64,000 nucleotides of DNA from Paenirhizobium naphthalenivorans (GCF_007992095.1 NZ_BJZP01000018.1:31089-95088); one strand, 5' to 3'; shown: positions 9,500-19,088, counted from the stretch's first letter. Numbers and translations are program-made. The notes: generated by a model from the sequence alone, not told the origin.

Positions 9500-9507
9500 T
9501 TAACCAT
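9500..9507 (+). promoter_or_regulatory. TTAACCAT box upstream of cpdR
   Basis: A TTAACCAT octamer lies 93 bases before the cpdR start. It matches the CtrA half-site form, and cpdR transcription is CtrA-linked in Caulobacter (established there, inferred here). It is too short to be certain by itself. Confidence 0.35.
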
Positions 9508-9599
9508 GGAAGCCGCCCATCCTCGTTTCGTTTACCTATCGCAAAGGAAACTCTGGTGATTTCGCTCCTGGCAATGAATGGACCGGGAGCAAATCGATC

Positions 9600-9959
9600 A
9601 TGGCGAGAATTCTCATTACCGAAGACGAGGATTCGTTACGCTCCTTTGTGGCGCGCGCGCTCCGTCTTGACGGTCACGAGACGTACGAGGCCGCCGACGG
9701 TGCCGAAGGTCTGGAACGTCTTGAGGAGGGAGCTTTCGACTTGCTGCTTTCCGATATACGGATGCCCGTCATGGACGGCATCGAACTGGCGCACCGAGCG
9801 GCTTCGTCTTTTCCCGATCTCAAGATCCTGCTGATGACTGGTTATGCCGAACAGCGCGAGCGGGCCGACGACCTTGCCGCGAAGATCATCGATGTCGTGC
9901 CGAAACCTTTCGCTCTTCCGGAAATCCGCGAGGCGGTCGCCAAGGCGCTTGCCAGCTGA
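9600..9959 (+). CDS. cpdR: single-domain response regulator CpdR
   Basis: 119 residues, consisting only of a receiver domain. It shows the acidic pocket 'ITEDED' (6-11), phosphoacceptor D52 in 'LLLSDIRMPVMDG', the switch Thr in 'ILLMTGYAE' and the conserved Lys in 'VVPKPFALPEI'. Length and sequence fit CpdR, the ClpXP adaptor that, when unphosphorylated, primes degradation of CtrA and other cell-cycle factors and localises ClpX to the pole. GGGAG lies about 7 bases upstream of the ATG. No kinase is nearby; in the family phosphate comes from CckA-ChpT. Confidence 0.9.
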   Translation: MARILITEDEDSLRSFVARALRLDGHETYEAADGAEGLERLEEGAFDLLLSDIRMPVMDGIELAHRAASSFPDLKILLMTGYAEQRERADDLAAKIIDVVPKPFALPEIREAVAKALAS

Positions 9960-9996
9960 CGCAGCGGTCTCTGCCTCTGCGCGTCCTCGGTCCGGC

Positions 9997-12669
9997 CTAC
10001 TGGATGTCGAGCAGCCGTTCGAGATAGCGGCGCTCCAGTTCGGGGCCGCCATTGTCGCCGAGCTTCTTGCGGATCGCTTCAAGGATTTCCCGTGCTCGTT
10101 GCACGTCGATCTCATCGGGCACATTGACCCGCTCGCCGAAGTCCGGGCCTGACGTGGCGCGCGGGCGACCCAGCGGATCGCGGCCGTTCTGTCCACTTTG
10201 CTGCTGTCCCTGCTGGCCGCGCATCGCCTGTGTCATCTGGTTCATCATGTCGCGCGCACCTTGGCGCAGAGCTTCGAGCGCCTTGCCCTGACCTTCCACC
10301 GCCCGGTCGCCCTGGCTCTGGCCCAGCGCCTCGCCGGCGCCACGCATTTCCCGCTTGGCCTGACCGAAGCTCTCGCCGGGCTTGACGCCGAGATCGCTCA
10401 ATCCCTTCTCCAGCTCGCCCAGTTTCTTGCCGAGCGCGTCCTGCTGGGCACGCAGGTTTTTCAGCGCCTCGCGTAGTTCGTCGGCCGTCATCCGGTCGGT
10501 GGGAGAGCCCTGTTGTCCTCGCTGATCCTGATCGCCGTTCTGGCCTTGGGGTGGCCGGTCAAGGAATTCGCCGTCCTCGCCGTAACCGGGATCGCCGCGT
10601 TGCATGCGATCCTTCAACGCCTGATCGAGGCGGAAGGTCTCGTCCATCAGCTTCTGCTGGTCCTGCATGACTTCGCCTAGCTTGTCGATCTGCTGGCGTG
10701 CCTGGCTGTTCTCCTGCTGCTGGCCGCCGCGTTGCGGCCGGCCGGCCTGCAGGTTGTTCATCATGCGCTGTAGCTCGGATAGCATCTGGCGGGCCGCGTC
10801 ACGATTGCCGGAACGGGCCAGATTTTCGATCTGGTTCATCATGTTTTCCAGGTCGCGCTGGCGCAGCATGTTCTGCGCTGACGGCTGCTGGCCCTCGGCA
10901 TTCGGCTGGCGCTCCGCCATGGCGTCGATGAAGCCCTGCATAGCGGCGCGCAATTCGTCCATCAGCTTCTTGATCTCTTCGTCGGGCGCATTGCGCTCTA
11001 GCGCGTCGGCGAGCGCTTGCTGAGCGTCTCTCAGCTTGCGTTCTGCGAGCGATATGTCGCCGCCGTCGATGCCGAGCGCGATCTCCCAGAGATAGTCGGC
11101 GGTATCCTTCAGCTGTTCCGTCGAGCGGGCGAGTTTCATCCGTGCCTGCGCCGACTGGATCAGCAGATAGTGCGTCATGTTAGGAATTGTCTCGTCGGCA
11201 CGCAGCGATAGCGCCTCGTTGAGGGCGATAGCTTGGCGTAGCTCGCGAATGTCGAGGGCGAAGACCTGGCGCTCCTCGGCTACGGCCGCCGCCAGCGGTT
11301 CGATGAAGGCGCGGGCGGGTAACACCATGTCATACGGCTGGCTGCGCCCCGTCTGTCCCGCGCCGTCGGTTGCGACGAGCGTGATCCTGACCTTGCGGCC
11401 GGACAGCGGATGTTCGGTGATGTTGCGGCTCGACAGGCCTTTTGCGTCACGGGCATTGTGACGCGGCAGGTCGAGCTTGTACTCTGGCAGGGCATAAAGT
11501 GGAATGGCATCCGCCTTTTCTGCCAGTGGTTCGATCTCGGCGTAGGCCTTGGCGAGTCCGTAATCGTCCTTCGCTTTGAAACCGATCTCGAGCGCGCCGT
11601 TGGCGCTGCGGCGCGGTAGTCCGTCGAAGGTGATTTCCGGTGCCTTGTCTGGAACAACGTCGATTGCCCATTGTCGACCGCCGACTAGAAGCGTGCCGCT
11701 GGTTTCGAGCTGCCATTCGTGGACACCGGCCGCGGATGTGGCGGGCTTGGTTTTGCCATCCGGCGGCAGGCCACCTTGAGCAGTAGCTGCCGCGTTCCTG
11801 GCGATGTCGATCACCGTGCCATCGTCCGCCCGGCGAAACAGCACTTTTTCGTCGGCGGTGCCGCCGCTGATCCTAACGGTTGCCAGCGCGTTCTGCGGCA
11901 CGCGCGCGTTGCCGGGCGATGTGGCGGTTGCGTTTCCGTCAGGCTGACCGTCGCGGCCCGAAAGGAACACCGGCGCTTGCCCGGTATAGGCGGGCGGGGT
12001 GATCCAGGCGTCGATCCTGAGGCCAGGCGTCTCGCTGGTCGTTGGCTGCTGGCGAAAGGCGTCTGAAATCACGCCGGCGCCGTTCGAGCCGGAATAGGCA
12101 AGAGCTGTAACGAACAGCAGAGCGGGAACGGCGCGCAGGGCATGGCGGTCGAAGCGGGCGATGTCGGGTCGCGGCAGGCCGGCGTCGAGGGCAGCGATCG
12201 TCTCGGCCATACGACGTTGGTGCTCGACCCACAGGGCGCGGGCGAAGGGGGTGTCGAAGGCCGGTTCGTCGTCTTGCACTGCGACAGGCTGGTGGGCGAG
12301 GTGATTGCGCTCCTCAAGCAGTCGGTCGGCCTCCTCACCGGCCGGCCAGCGCAGCCGGGCAAAGGGCAGGAGGCTTGCGACGACGCCGAAGGTGAGGACG
12401 AAGACGAGGCCAAGGCGGATAAGATCCGGTAATTGGCGATAGACGCCCAGCCAAGCGAGGGAGACGAAGATTGCGGCGATGCCGGCCAGCGGCAGGAAGA
12501 GTGGCAGCAACCGTTCGGCAAACAGAACGAGACGGGCGAGGAATCGCTTGACCGCCACCCGCCGCGCCAGCGCTGGATCGGTGCCAAATGCACCTGTTCT
12601 CTTGCCGCCGGGCTGAAGGGGCATGCCTCGGGTCTCCGTTTTTCCCGCAAGCCGCATCCTGCGCGACAA
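9997..12669 (-). CDS. TIGR02302-family (DUF4175) large membrane protein
   Basis: 890 residues. Two membrane helices lie near residues 45-95 ('LLPLFLPLAGIAAIFVSLAW' then 'LGLVFVLTFGVVASLLPF') and another near 185. A periplasmic beta-rich part contains 'DAWITPPAYTGQAPVFLSG' and 'AKDDYGLAKAYAEIEPL'. It ends in a long helical region extremely rich in Gln/Gly/Asp (residues about 560-830, with many QQ runs). This is the TIGR02302 pattern; the function is unknown. It is the last gene of the argH-lipoprotein-lysA series on the minus strand, 127 bases after lysA. Confidence 0.87.
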   Translation of the reverse strand: MSRRMRLAGKTETRGMPLQPGGKRTGAFGTDPALARRVAVKRFLARLVLFAERLLPLFLPLAGIAAIFVSLAWLGVYRQLPDLIRLGLVFVLTFGVVASLLPFARLRWPAGEEADRLLEERNHLAHQPVAVQDDEPAFDTPFARALWVEHQRRMAETIAALDAGLPRPDIARFDRHALRAVPALLFVTALAYSGSNGAGVISDAFRQQPTTSETPGLRIDAWITPPAYTGQAPVFLSGRDGQPDGNATATSPGNARVPQNALATVRISGGTADEKVLFRRADDGTVIDIARNAAATAQGGLPPDGKTKPATSAAGVHEWQLETSGTLLVGGRQWAIDVVPDKAPEITFDGLPRRSANGALEIGFKAKDDYGLAKAYAEIEPLAEKADAIPLYALPEYKLDLPRHNARDAKGLSSRNITEHPLSGRKVRITLVATDGAGQTGRSQPYDMVLPARAFIEPLAAAVAEERQVFALDIRELRQAIALNEALSLRADETIPNMTHYLLIQSAQARMKLARSTEQLKDTADYLWEIALGIDGGDISLAERKLRDAQQALADALERNAPDEEIKKLMDELRAAMQGFIDAMAERQPNAEGQQPSAQNMLRQRDLENMMNQIENLARSGNRDAARQMLSELQRMMNNLQAGRPQRGGQQQENSQARQQIDKLGEVMQDQQKLMDETFRLDQALKDRMQRGDPGYGEDGEFLDRPPQGQNGDQDQRGQQGSPTDRMTADELREALKNLRAQQDALGKKLGELEKGLSDLGVKPGESFGQAKREMRGAGEALGQSQGDRAVEGQGKALEALRQGARDMMNQMTQAMRGQQGQQQSGQNGRDPLGRPRATSGPDFGERVNVPDEIDVQRAREILEAIRKKLGDNGGPELERRYLERLLDIQ

Positions 12670-12796
12670 GGCGTGGGCGTGCTAGCCTCGAGCTGAAAGG
12701 ATAGCATTGTTTATGGCGAAGACGAGGGCGCAGGACCGATCCGGTACGCTTTTTCCCCGGGCCGTTGAAAATTGAACGATGCCCGGGGTGTGGCGA

Positions 12797-14065
12797 TCAG
12801 TCCAGCCAGGCCGGTACCGAATCGAGCGCGATCATGTCCTCATAGCTCGGGCGCGGGCGAATCACGTGGAATTCGTCGCCTTTGACCAGCACTTCGGGGA
12901 CCAGGCGACGGCTGTTGTAGGTGCCTGCCTGCACAGCGCCATAGGCTCCGGCCGATCCGACCGACAGCAGGTCGCCGGGCCTGGGCATGGCCATTTCGCG
13001 GTCGAGCGCCAGATAGTCGCCAGTCTCGCAGACCGGACCGACGACATCGGCGCGAATGCGCGGTGCGCTGGCGGCTGAAATCACCACCGGGCGGATCTCG
13101 TGATACGCCTCGTAGAGCGTCGGGCGGATCAGGTCGTTCATCGCCGCGTCGACGATGACGAAGGTCTTGTTGCCGCCGTCCTTCACGTAAATCACCTCGG
13201 TTACCAGAATGCCGGCATTGCCGACGATCAGGCGGCCGGGCTCCACGATGATCTTGCAGTTTAGGCCAGCCAGTTGCTCCAACACCATCTTGGCGTAGAC
13301 TTCGGGTTCCGGCGGCGGGTTGTTGTCATCCTTGTAGGGGATACCGAGGCCGCCGCCGATGTCGACATGGTCGATCGCGTGGCCGTCGCCGCGCAGCGCC
13401 TCGACCAGTTCGCGCAACAGCTTGAAGGCGTCCTCGAAGGGTTGCATCTCGGTGATCTGGCTGCCGATATGCATGTCGATGCCACTGACCTTGATACCGG
13501 GAAGATCCGCCGCGCGGGCGTAGACGGCGCGGGCACGGTCGAAGGAAATGCCGAACTTGTTTTCCTTCTTGCCGGTGGAGATCTTGGCGTGGGTCTTGGC
13601 GTCGACGTCCGGATTGACGCGGAATGAGACGTGCGCCTTGCAGCCGGCCTTCTCCGCTCGCTGGTTGAGTACTTCCAATTCTGGCTCGGATTCGACGTTG
13701 AAGCAGTAGATGCCCGCCTCAAGCGCCAAGTCCATCTCGTGGACGGTCTTGCCGACGCCGGAGAACACGATGCGGTTTGCCGGAATGCCGGCGGCCAGCG
13801 CCCGGCGCAGTTCGCCTTCGGAAACAACGTCCATCCCTGCGCCAAGCCTGGCCAGCGTCTTCAGCACAGCCTGGTTCGAATTGGCCTTCATCGCGTAGCA
13901 GACCATCGAGTCGACGCTGGAGAAGGCCTGGGAAAACACCTTGTAGTGCCGCTCCAGCGTCGCCGTCGAATAGCAGTAGAAGGGTGTGCCGACGGCTTTG
14001 GCGATCTCGGGTACGGAGACATCTTCGGCATAGAGTACGCCGTCGCGATAGTCGAAGTGGTTCAC
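12797..14065 (-). CDS. lysA: diaminopimelate decarboxylase
   Basis: 422 residues from a GTG at 14065; the product then begins 'VNHFDYRDGVLYAEDV', the usual rhizobial LysA N-terminus. The frame is open further upstream but has no conserved residues there. PLP lysine K60 lies in 'VCYAMKANSN', with 'DMHIGSQI' and 'GGGLGIPY' further on and 'GPVCETGDYLA' supplying the active-site Cys of the dimer partner. It makes lysine from meso-diaminopimelate. It starts 13 bases after the small lipoprotein gene, so both are likely co-transcribed with argH upstream. Confidence 0.93.
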   Translation of the reverse strand: MNHFDYRDGVLYAEDVSVPEIAKAVGTPFYCYSTATLERHYKVFSQAFSSVDSMVCYAMKANSNQAVLKTLARLGAGMDVVSEGELRRALAAGIPANRIVFSGVGKTVHEMDLALEAGIYCFNVESEPELEVLNQRAEKAGCKAHVSFRVNPDVDAKTHAKISTGKKENKFGISFDRARAVYARAADLPGIKVSGIDMHIGSQITEMQPFEDAFKLLRELVEALRGDGHAIDHVDIGGGLGIPYKDDNNPPPEPEVYAKMVLEQLAGLNCKIIVEPGRLIVGNAGILVTEVIYVKDGGNKTFVIVDAAMNDLIRPTLYEAYHEIRPVVISAASAPRIRADVVGPVCETGDYLALDREMAMPRPGDLLSVGSAGAYGAVQAGTYNSRRLVPEVLVKGDEFHVIRPRPSYEDMIALDSVPAWLD

Positions 14066-14078
14066 GGGCTTTGACCTG

Positions 14079-14285
14079 TCAGAGAAGGGGGTCGAGGACG
14101 AAGGGCTTGTCCGGCACGGTCTGTTTGACCGGTTTTTCGCCGGGGGCTTGCAGCTTGTTCTGCTGTTCGACCGGCATGCTTGGCGGATCAAGGTCGGCCT
14201 TGCGGCCGCAGCCGGTCAGCACAAGGGTGGCCATCGCCAGGAGACCGGCTGCCATTGTCGCACGGGAAAGCGTCTTCACCATCAC
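14079..14285 (-). CDS. small LptM-like lipoprotein
   Basis: 68 residues (67 if the second Met is used). A signal peptide ends in the lipobox 'LVLTGC', followed by 'GRKADLDPP' and a Pro/Lys-rich tail. This short 'lipoprotein next to lysA' is widespread in proteobacteria and resembles LptM (YifL), which in E. coli helps LptD assembly; assignment to that role is inference. It lies between argH and lysA. Confidence 0.85.
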   Translation of the reverse strand: MMVKTLSRATMAAGLLAMATLVLTGCGRKADLDPPSMPVEQQNKLQAPGEKPVKQTVPDKPFVLDPLL

Positions 14286-14378
14286 CTATCCACCGAAAAT
14301 CTTGTCCCCTTAGCCTCTAGCGAAAATCGGGGCGCTTGTGCACCCTCATTCTCGTGATGGCTTGCGAAAGGATCGTGA

Positions 14379-15782
14379 TCAGTTGCGGGCCCGCCACCAG
14401 GCGATCTGCTTTTTGACTTCCGAAGGTGCAGTGCCGCCGAAGCTCTTGCGGCTGGCGACGGAGGCCTCGACGGTCAGCACATCGAAAATACCCGCAGTGA
14501 TCGCCGGATTGATCGACTGCAACTCTTCCAGCGTGAGGTCCGACAGGTCGCAGGCCTTGGCTTCGGCCATGGCAACCGCCTTGCCGGTCGCATGATGCGC
14601 GTCGCGGAAGGGCAGGCCGGCTTCCCGGACGAGCCAGTCGGCGAGATCGGTTGCGGTCGAGTAGCCGGAACCGGCCGCCGCCTTCATCTTGTCGGCGCGA
14701 ATGGTCATGTCGCTGACCATGCCAGTCATCGCGGCGATCGCCAGTTCCAGGCTCTCTGCGGAATCGAAGACCTGTTCCTTGTCTTCCTGCATGTCCTTGG
14801 AATAGGCGAGCGGCAAGCCCTTCATCACCGTCAGCAGCGCCACCAGCGAGCCGTTGATCCGTCCGGTCTTGGCACGCACCAGTTCGGCGGCATCCGGGTT
14901 CTTTTTCTGCGGCATGATCGATGAGCCGGTCGAAAAGGCGTCCGAAAGGCGGATGAAGCCGAATTGCGGCGTCGACCAGATGACGATCTCCTCGGCGAGC
15001 CGCGACAGATGCGTGGCGCAGATCGACGCGATCGACAGGAACTCCAGCGCGAAGTCGCGGTCGGACACGGTGTCGATCGAGTTGCGGGTCGGCTCGCGGA
15101 AGCCAAGCGCCCTGGCGGTCATCTGGCGGTCGATGGGAAAGCCGGTGCCGGCAAGGGCGGCTGCACCGATCGGGCTTTCGTCCATATGCTCAATCGCATG
15201 GCGAACGCGCTGGCGGTCACGACCGAACATTTCGACATAGGCCATGCAGTGGTGCCCGAAGGTGACCGGCTGGGCGGTCTGCAGGTGGGTGAAGCCGGGC
15301 ATGACGGTTTCTGCGTGTTCCTCAGCGCGATCAAGGAAGGCGGCGATCAGGGTGGTCAGTGATGCCTCGACCTTTTGCAGTTCTTCTTTGACCCAGAGGC
15401 GGAAGTCGAGCGCAACTTGGTCGTTGCGCGAGCGTGCGGTGTGCAGGCGTCCTGCGGCCGGGCCGATCAGCTCGGCCAGACGCGCCTCGATGTTCATGTG
15501 GATGTCTTCGAGCTTGCGTGAGAAGGTGAAACGGCCCTCCTCGATCTCTGACAGGATCGTGTTCAATCCGTGAACGATCTTGTCTTTGTCTTCGGCTGAT
15601 ATAATGCCTTGATGCGCGAGCATAGTCGCATGCGCGATTGAGCCGCGGATATCCTGGGCATAAAGCTTCTTGTCGAAACCGATCGAGGCATTTATCTCCT
15701 CCATGATGGCCGAAGGCCCTGAAGCGAAGCGACCGCCCCACATCTGGTTGGAGGATTTCATGTTCTTGGTGTCCTCGGCCAT
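14379..15782 (-). CDS. argH: argininosuccinate lyase
   Basis: 467 residues from the ATG at 15782, the normal ArgH length. The family signature '[12 protein letters not shown]' with the catalytic serine loop is intact, as are '[11 protein letters not shown]' near the N-terminus and '[12 protein letters not shown]'. The enzyme splits argininosuccinate to arginine and fumarate. An open frame runs another 246 codons upstream but crosses the divergent thioredoxin gene and shows no homologous residues. A second ATG at 15761 is possible. It heads the minus-strand series to the lipoprotein and lysA. Confidence 0.93.
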   Translation of the reverse strand: MAEDTKNMKSSNQMWGGRFASGPSAIMEEINASIGFDKKLYAQDIRGSIAHATMLAHQGIISAEDKDKIVHGLNTILSEIEEGRFTFSRKLEDIHMNIEARLAELIGPAAGRLHTARSRNDQVALDFRLWVKEELQKVEASLTTLIAAFLDRAEEHAETVMPGFTHLQTAQPVTFGHHCMAYVEMFGRDRQRVRHAIEHMDESPIGAAALAGTGFPIDRQMTARALGFREPTRNSIDTVSDRDFALEFLSIASICATHLSRLAEEIVIWSTPQFGFIRLSDAFSTGSSIMPQKKNPDAAELVRAKTGRINGSLVALLTVMKGLPLAYSKDMQEDKEQVFDSAESLELAIAAMTGMVSDMTIRADKMKAAAGSGYSTATDLADWLVREAGLPFRDAHHATGKAVAMAEAKACDLSDLTLEELQSINPAITAGIFDVLTVEASVASRKSFGGTAPSEVKKQIAWWRARN

Positions 15783-15806
15783 GCCTTGCCCATCCTGGAG
15801 ACTGCG

Positions 15807-16469
15807 ATGACAGAAAAAAGACCGCTCGGACTTCCTTCCGCCAAGCTCGTTGCGTTTGCGGCGGTCGCCGGGATCGTTGCCGGCGCGGCAGCGGTATACG
15901 TGAAGCAGGCCGGGTCTGGCAATGGCGGCGATACAGCCGATGTCGGGCAGTGCGCCGCTTCTGTCGAAAAAGCGACTTCGCTCAAGCCCTTCACCACCGG
16001 CGAGGTCGCGGCCATGGTCGCGGCGACCCAGCCGCGCGTCATCGGCGGTCTCTCGTTCAAGGATCAGGGGGACAAGGATCTGACGCTTGCCGATTTCTCC
16101 GGCAAGACCATACTTCTCAATCTCTGGGCGACCTGGTGTGTGCCGTGCCGGGAAGAAATGCCGGCGCTCAACGCGCTGCAGAAGGCTCACGGCAACGACC
16201 GGTTCCAGGTGCTTGCAATCAACATTGACACCGGGGCGTCCGACAAGCCGAAGGCGTTTCTCGACGAGATAGGCGTCGATGCCCTTGGGCTCTATCGCGA
16301 CGCCAGCATGGGTGTGTTCAATTCGATGAAGCGGGAAGGGCTCGCCTTTGGTTTGCCGGCCACACTGCTGATCGACGACAAGGGTTGCCTGCTCGGCGCG
16401 ATGAACGGTCCCGCCGCCTGGGATGGCAAGGACGCTTCGGCGCTGATCAAGGCCGCCGTCGGCGGTTGA
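15807..16469 (+). CDS. tlpA: TlpA-family periplasmic thioredoxin-like disulfide reductase
   Basis: 220 residues from the ATG at 15807 (GGAG is 8-10 bases upstream). One N-terminal membrane helix ('[19 protein letters not shown]') anchors a thioredoxin domain whose redox motif is '[13 protein letters not shown]'. The early '[14 protein letters not shown]' Cys and the later 'DKGCL' Cys form the second pair known in TlpA-type proteins. Such proteins reduce periplasmic cysteines during cytochrome c oxidase (CuA) maturation. The gene is head-to-head with argH; the two starts are only 24 bases apart, so their promoters must overlap the opposite coding regions. Confidence 0.87.
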   Translation: MTEKRPLGLPSAKLVAFAAVAGIVAGAAAVYVKQAGSGNGGDTADVGQCAASVEKATSLKPFTTGEVAAMVAATQPRVIGGLSFKDQGDKDLTLADFSGKTILLNLWATWCVPCREEMPALNALQKAHGNDRFQVLAINIDTGASDKPKAFLDEIGVDALGLYRDASMGVFNSMKREGLAFGLPATLLIDDKGCLLGAMNGPAAWDGKDASALIKAAVGG

Positions 16470-16539
16470 ACCCTCCCGGCCCGTCTTGTCTTCGGCGTTG
16501 CCGCTTGTGGACTGCGACAACTTGCCATAGGCCTAAGGT

Positions 16540-16640
16540 CCGGCTATGAAGAGCCCAATCACTTGGACCCGGTGAAAATCCGGGTGGCTCTTCCGGCCGC
16601 CGATCCGCCGGACAACCCACGAGACTTGAAGCCTTTTGGC
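16540..16640 (+). promoter_or_regulatory. candidate cis-regulatory RNA leader of the SulP gene
   Basis: The spacer before the sulfate-permease gene folds into nested stems visible by eye. GAAGAGCC (16548-16555) pairs with GGCTCTTC (16586-16593), eight perfect pairs. It encloses ACCCGG (16567-16572) with CCGGGT (16580-16585), directly abutting the outer strand. TCCGGC (16592-16597) pairs with GCCGGA (16607-16612), sharing two bases with the first stem, so the two are partly alternative. GGCCGG (16638-16643) with CCGGCC (16653-16658) forms another hairpin ahead of the ribosome site. I recall an alphaproteobacterial motif named sul1 upstream of sulfate transporter genes; whether this is a member I cannot test. 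Confidence 0.5.
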
Positions 16641-16681
16641 CGGCGCCTCCCACCGGCCCTTCAGATTTGCGGGAAATTCTC

Positions 16682-18175
16682 ATGTTCTCCACTTTCGATC
16701 TTGCCCGATACCGGGCGGAATGGTTCGGCAATGTCCGCGCCGATCTTCTTTCCGGCCTCGTCGTGGCGCTCGCCCTTATTCCGGAAGCCATCGCATTCTC
16801 CATTATCGCTGGTGTTGACCCGAAAGTCGGCCTTTATGCCTCCTTCTCGATCGCGGTCCTGATCGCCTTCGTCGGCGGGCGCTCCGGCATGATCTCGGCC
16901 GCGACCGCCGCGACCGCCGTGTTGATGACGCCGCTCGTCAAGCAGTATGGGCTGGAGTACCTGCTGGCGGCCACCGTGCTGGCGGGTGTCATTCAGATCG
17001 CCGCCGGCTTTCTGAAACTCGGAATGGTCATGCGCTTCGTGTCGAGATCGGTGATGACCGGCTTCGTCAATGCTCTGGCGATCCTGATTTTCATGGCGCA
17101 ATTGCCCGAACTCATCGGCGTTACGCCGGTAACCTATGTGCTGGTCGCTGTCGCCCTCGCCATCATCTACATCCTGCCGCGGTTCACTCGCGCCGTTCCC
17201 TCGCCGCTGGTGGCGATCATCGGCTTGACGGCGGTGGCGATCTATTTCGGCATCGATGTCCGCACGGTGTCCGACATGGGCGAGCTTCCCTCCGCCTTCC
17301 CTACGTTTCATCTGCCGATGGTGCCGTTCACCCTTGAGACGCTTCGGATCATCGCCCCCTATTCGTTGGGGGTTGCGGTCGTTGGTCTGCTGGAGTCCTT
17401 GATGACGGCGCAGTTGATCGATGACATCACCGATACGCGCAGTAACCGTCACCAGGAATCGATTGGTCAGGGTATCGCCAACGGCGTGACCGGCTTCATC
17501 GGCGGCATGGCCGGCTGCGCGATGATTGGCCAGTCGATGATTAATATTCGCAGCGGTGGGCGTGGGCGCCTGTCGACCTTCGCGGCTGGTGTGTTGTTGC
17601 TGATTCTTTGCGTGGTGCTTGGTGATTGGGTCAGTCTCATTCCCATGCCGGCCCTGGTCGCGGTGATGATCATGGTGTCGGTCGGCACGTTCAGCTGGAA
17701 ATCGATCGACAACCTGCGCCACCATCCGGGCTCGTCGTCGATCGTCATGCTGGCGACCGTCGTCACTGTGGTCGGCACGCACAATCTGGCGATCGGCGTT
17801 CTGGTCGGCGTACTGCTCTCGGGCATTTTCTTCGCTTGGAAGATCTCGAAGATCTTCGATGTGTCATCGGATCTCTCGGCTGATGGGCGTACCCGGACCT
17901 ACCGGGTCGGAGGACAGTTGTTCTTTGCCTCTGTCGAGGATTTCAGCCAGTCTTTCGACTTTCACGAATTCCTCGACAAGGTGGTGATCGATGTCAGTCA
18001 GGCACATATCTGGGATATTTCCAGCGTTGCGGCGCTTGACTCCGTCGTGCTGAAGTTCCGTCGCCGCGGCGCGGATGTCGAGCTCGTCGGCTTCAACGAG
18101 GCGAGTCGGACAATTGTCGACCGGTTGGGCACCCATGACCGGCCTGATGTGGCGGATCCATCGACGGCGCACTGA
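16682..18175 (+). CDS. SulP-family anion (sulfate/bicarbonate-type) permease
   Basis: 497 residues from the ATG at 16682, with GGGAA 6 bases upstream. It has about ten to twelve membrane helices, starting with 'VRADLLSGLVVALALIPEAI', the SulP substrate-site helix. A C-terminal STAS domain (roughly 390-490) contains 'DVSQAHIWDISSVAALD', the conserved STAS loop. The family exchanges sulfate, bicarbonate or other anions at the inner membrane; substrate here is not decided by sequence. The preceding structured leader supports control by a sulfur or anion signal. It converges with hbd. Confidence 0.88.
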   Translation: MFSTFDLARYRAEWFGNVRADLLSGLVVALALIPEAIAFSIIAGVDPKVGLYASFSIAVLIAFVGGRSGMISAATAATAVLMTPLVKQYGLEYLLAATVLAGVIQIAAGFLKLGMVMRFVSRSVMTGFVNALAILIFMAQLPELIGVTPVTYVLVAVALAIIYILPRFTRAVPSPLVAIIGLTAVAIYFGIDVRTVSDMGELPSAFPTFHLPMVPFTLETLRIIAPYSLGVAVVGLLESLMTAQLIDDITDTRSNRHQESIGQGIANGVTGFIGGMAGCAMIGQSMINIRSGGRGRLSTFAAGVLLLILCVVLGDWVSLIPMPALVAVMIMVSVGTFSWKSIDNLRHHPGSSSIVMLATVVTVVGTHNLAIGVLVGVLLSGIFFAWKISKIFDVSSDLSADGRTRTYRVGGQLFFASVEDFSQSFDFHEFLDKVVIDVSQAHIWDISSVAALDSVVLKFRRRGADVELVGFNEASRTIVDRLGTHDRPDVADPSTAH

Positions 18176-18206
18176 GGCGTCCGTTGTGTTCTCCGGCGCG
18201 CTGGCC

Positions 18207-19088
18207 TCAGCGCGTCGGGATCGGCACTTCGCCGCGATAGTCGTAGAAGCCGCGTCCGGCCTTGCGGCCGAGCCAGCCGGCCTCGACATATTTGACCAGT
18301 AGCGGACAGGGGCGATACTTGCTGTCAGACAGGCCGTCGTGCAGCACCTGCATGATCGACAGGCAGGTGTCGAGGCCGATGAAGTCGGCCAGCTGCAACG
18401 GACCCATCGGATGGTTGGCGCCGAGTCGCATCGCCGTGTCGATCGCCTCGACCGAGCCGACGCCCTCATAGAGCGTGTAGATCGCCTCATTGATCATTGG
18501 CAGCAGGATGCGGTTGACGATAAAGGCGGGGAAGTCCTCGGCGACGGTGATCGTCTTGTCGAGGGATTTGACGAAGGTTTTCGCCGTGTCGAAGGTGGTT
18601 TCGTCGGTGGCGATACCGCGCACCAGCTCGACCAGTTTCATCACCGGCACCGGGTTCATGAAATGGATGCCCATGAATCGTTCCGGCCGGTCGGTCGCGG
18701 CGGCGAGCCGGGTGATGGAGAGTGAAGAGGTGTTCGTGGCGAGCAGGGCTTCCGGTTTCAGCACCGGACACAGCTGGGCGAAGATCTTGCGCTTGACCGT
18801 CTCGTCCTCGGTCGCTGCCTCGACCACCAGATCCATTGGCGCCATGTCATTGATGTCGGCGGTGCCGCTGATGCGCGATAGCGCGGCCTTGCGGTCGTCG
18901 TCGGAGAGCTTGCCGTTCGTTACCTGGCGAGCAAGATTGCCGTTGATGGTGGCGAGGCCCGCCTCGATCCGATCCTTCGACAGGTCGTAGATCGTCACCT
19001 TGTAGCCGGCGAGTGCTGCGACATGGGCGATACCGCAGCCCATTTGACCCGCGCCCACGATCCCGACATTGCTGATAACCGTCTCCAT
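18207..19088 (-). CDS. 3-hydroxybutyryl-CoA dehydrogenase
   Basis: 293 residues from the ATG at 19088, the usual length for the Hbd/PaaH group. NAD-binding 'GIVGAGQMGCGIA', 'NTSSLSITRLAAATDRPERF' and the catalytic 'GIHFMNPVPVMKLVEL' with the active histidine are present. The C-terminal '3HCDH' domain has 'LLPMINEAIYTLYEGV' and 'HPMGPLQLADFIGLD'. It oxidises 3-hydroxyacyl-CoA, in butyrate/poly-hydroxybutyrate metabolism. It lies downstream of etfBA on the same strand, but a terminator-like hairpin separates them, so it may have its own promoter or receive read-through. Confidence 0.92.
   Translation of the reverse strand: METVISNVGIVGAGQMGCGIAHVAALAGYKVTIYDLSKDRIEAGLATINGNLARQVTNGKLSDDDRKAALSRISGTADINDMAPMDLVVEAATEDETVKRKIFAQLCPVLKPEALLATNTSSLSITRLAAATDRPERFMGIHFMNPVPVMKLVELVRGIATDETTFDTAKTFVKSLDKTITVAEDFPAFIVNRILLPMINEAIYTLYEGVGSVEAIDTAMRLGANHPMGPLQLADFIGLDTCLSIMQVLHDGLSDSKYRPCPLLVKYVEAGWLGRKAGRGFYDYRGEVPIPTR

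Noticed and set aside
12754..12788. CCCCGGGC/GCCCGGGG inverted repeat after lysA as its terminator
   Set aside because: On the lysA strand it is followed by A's rather than T's and the loop is 18 bases.
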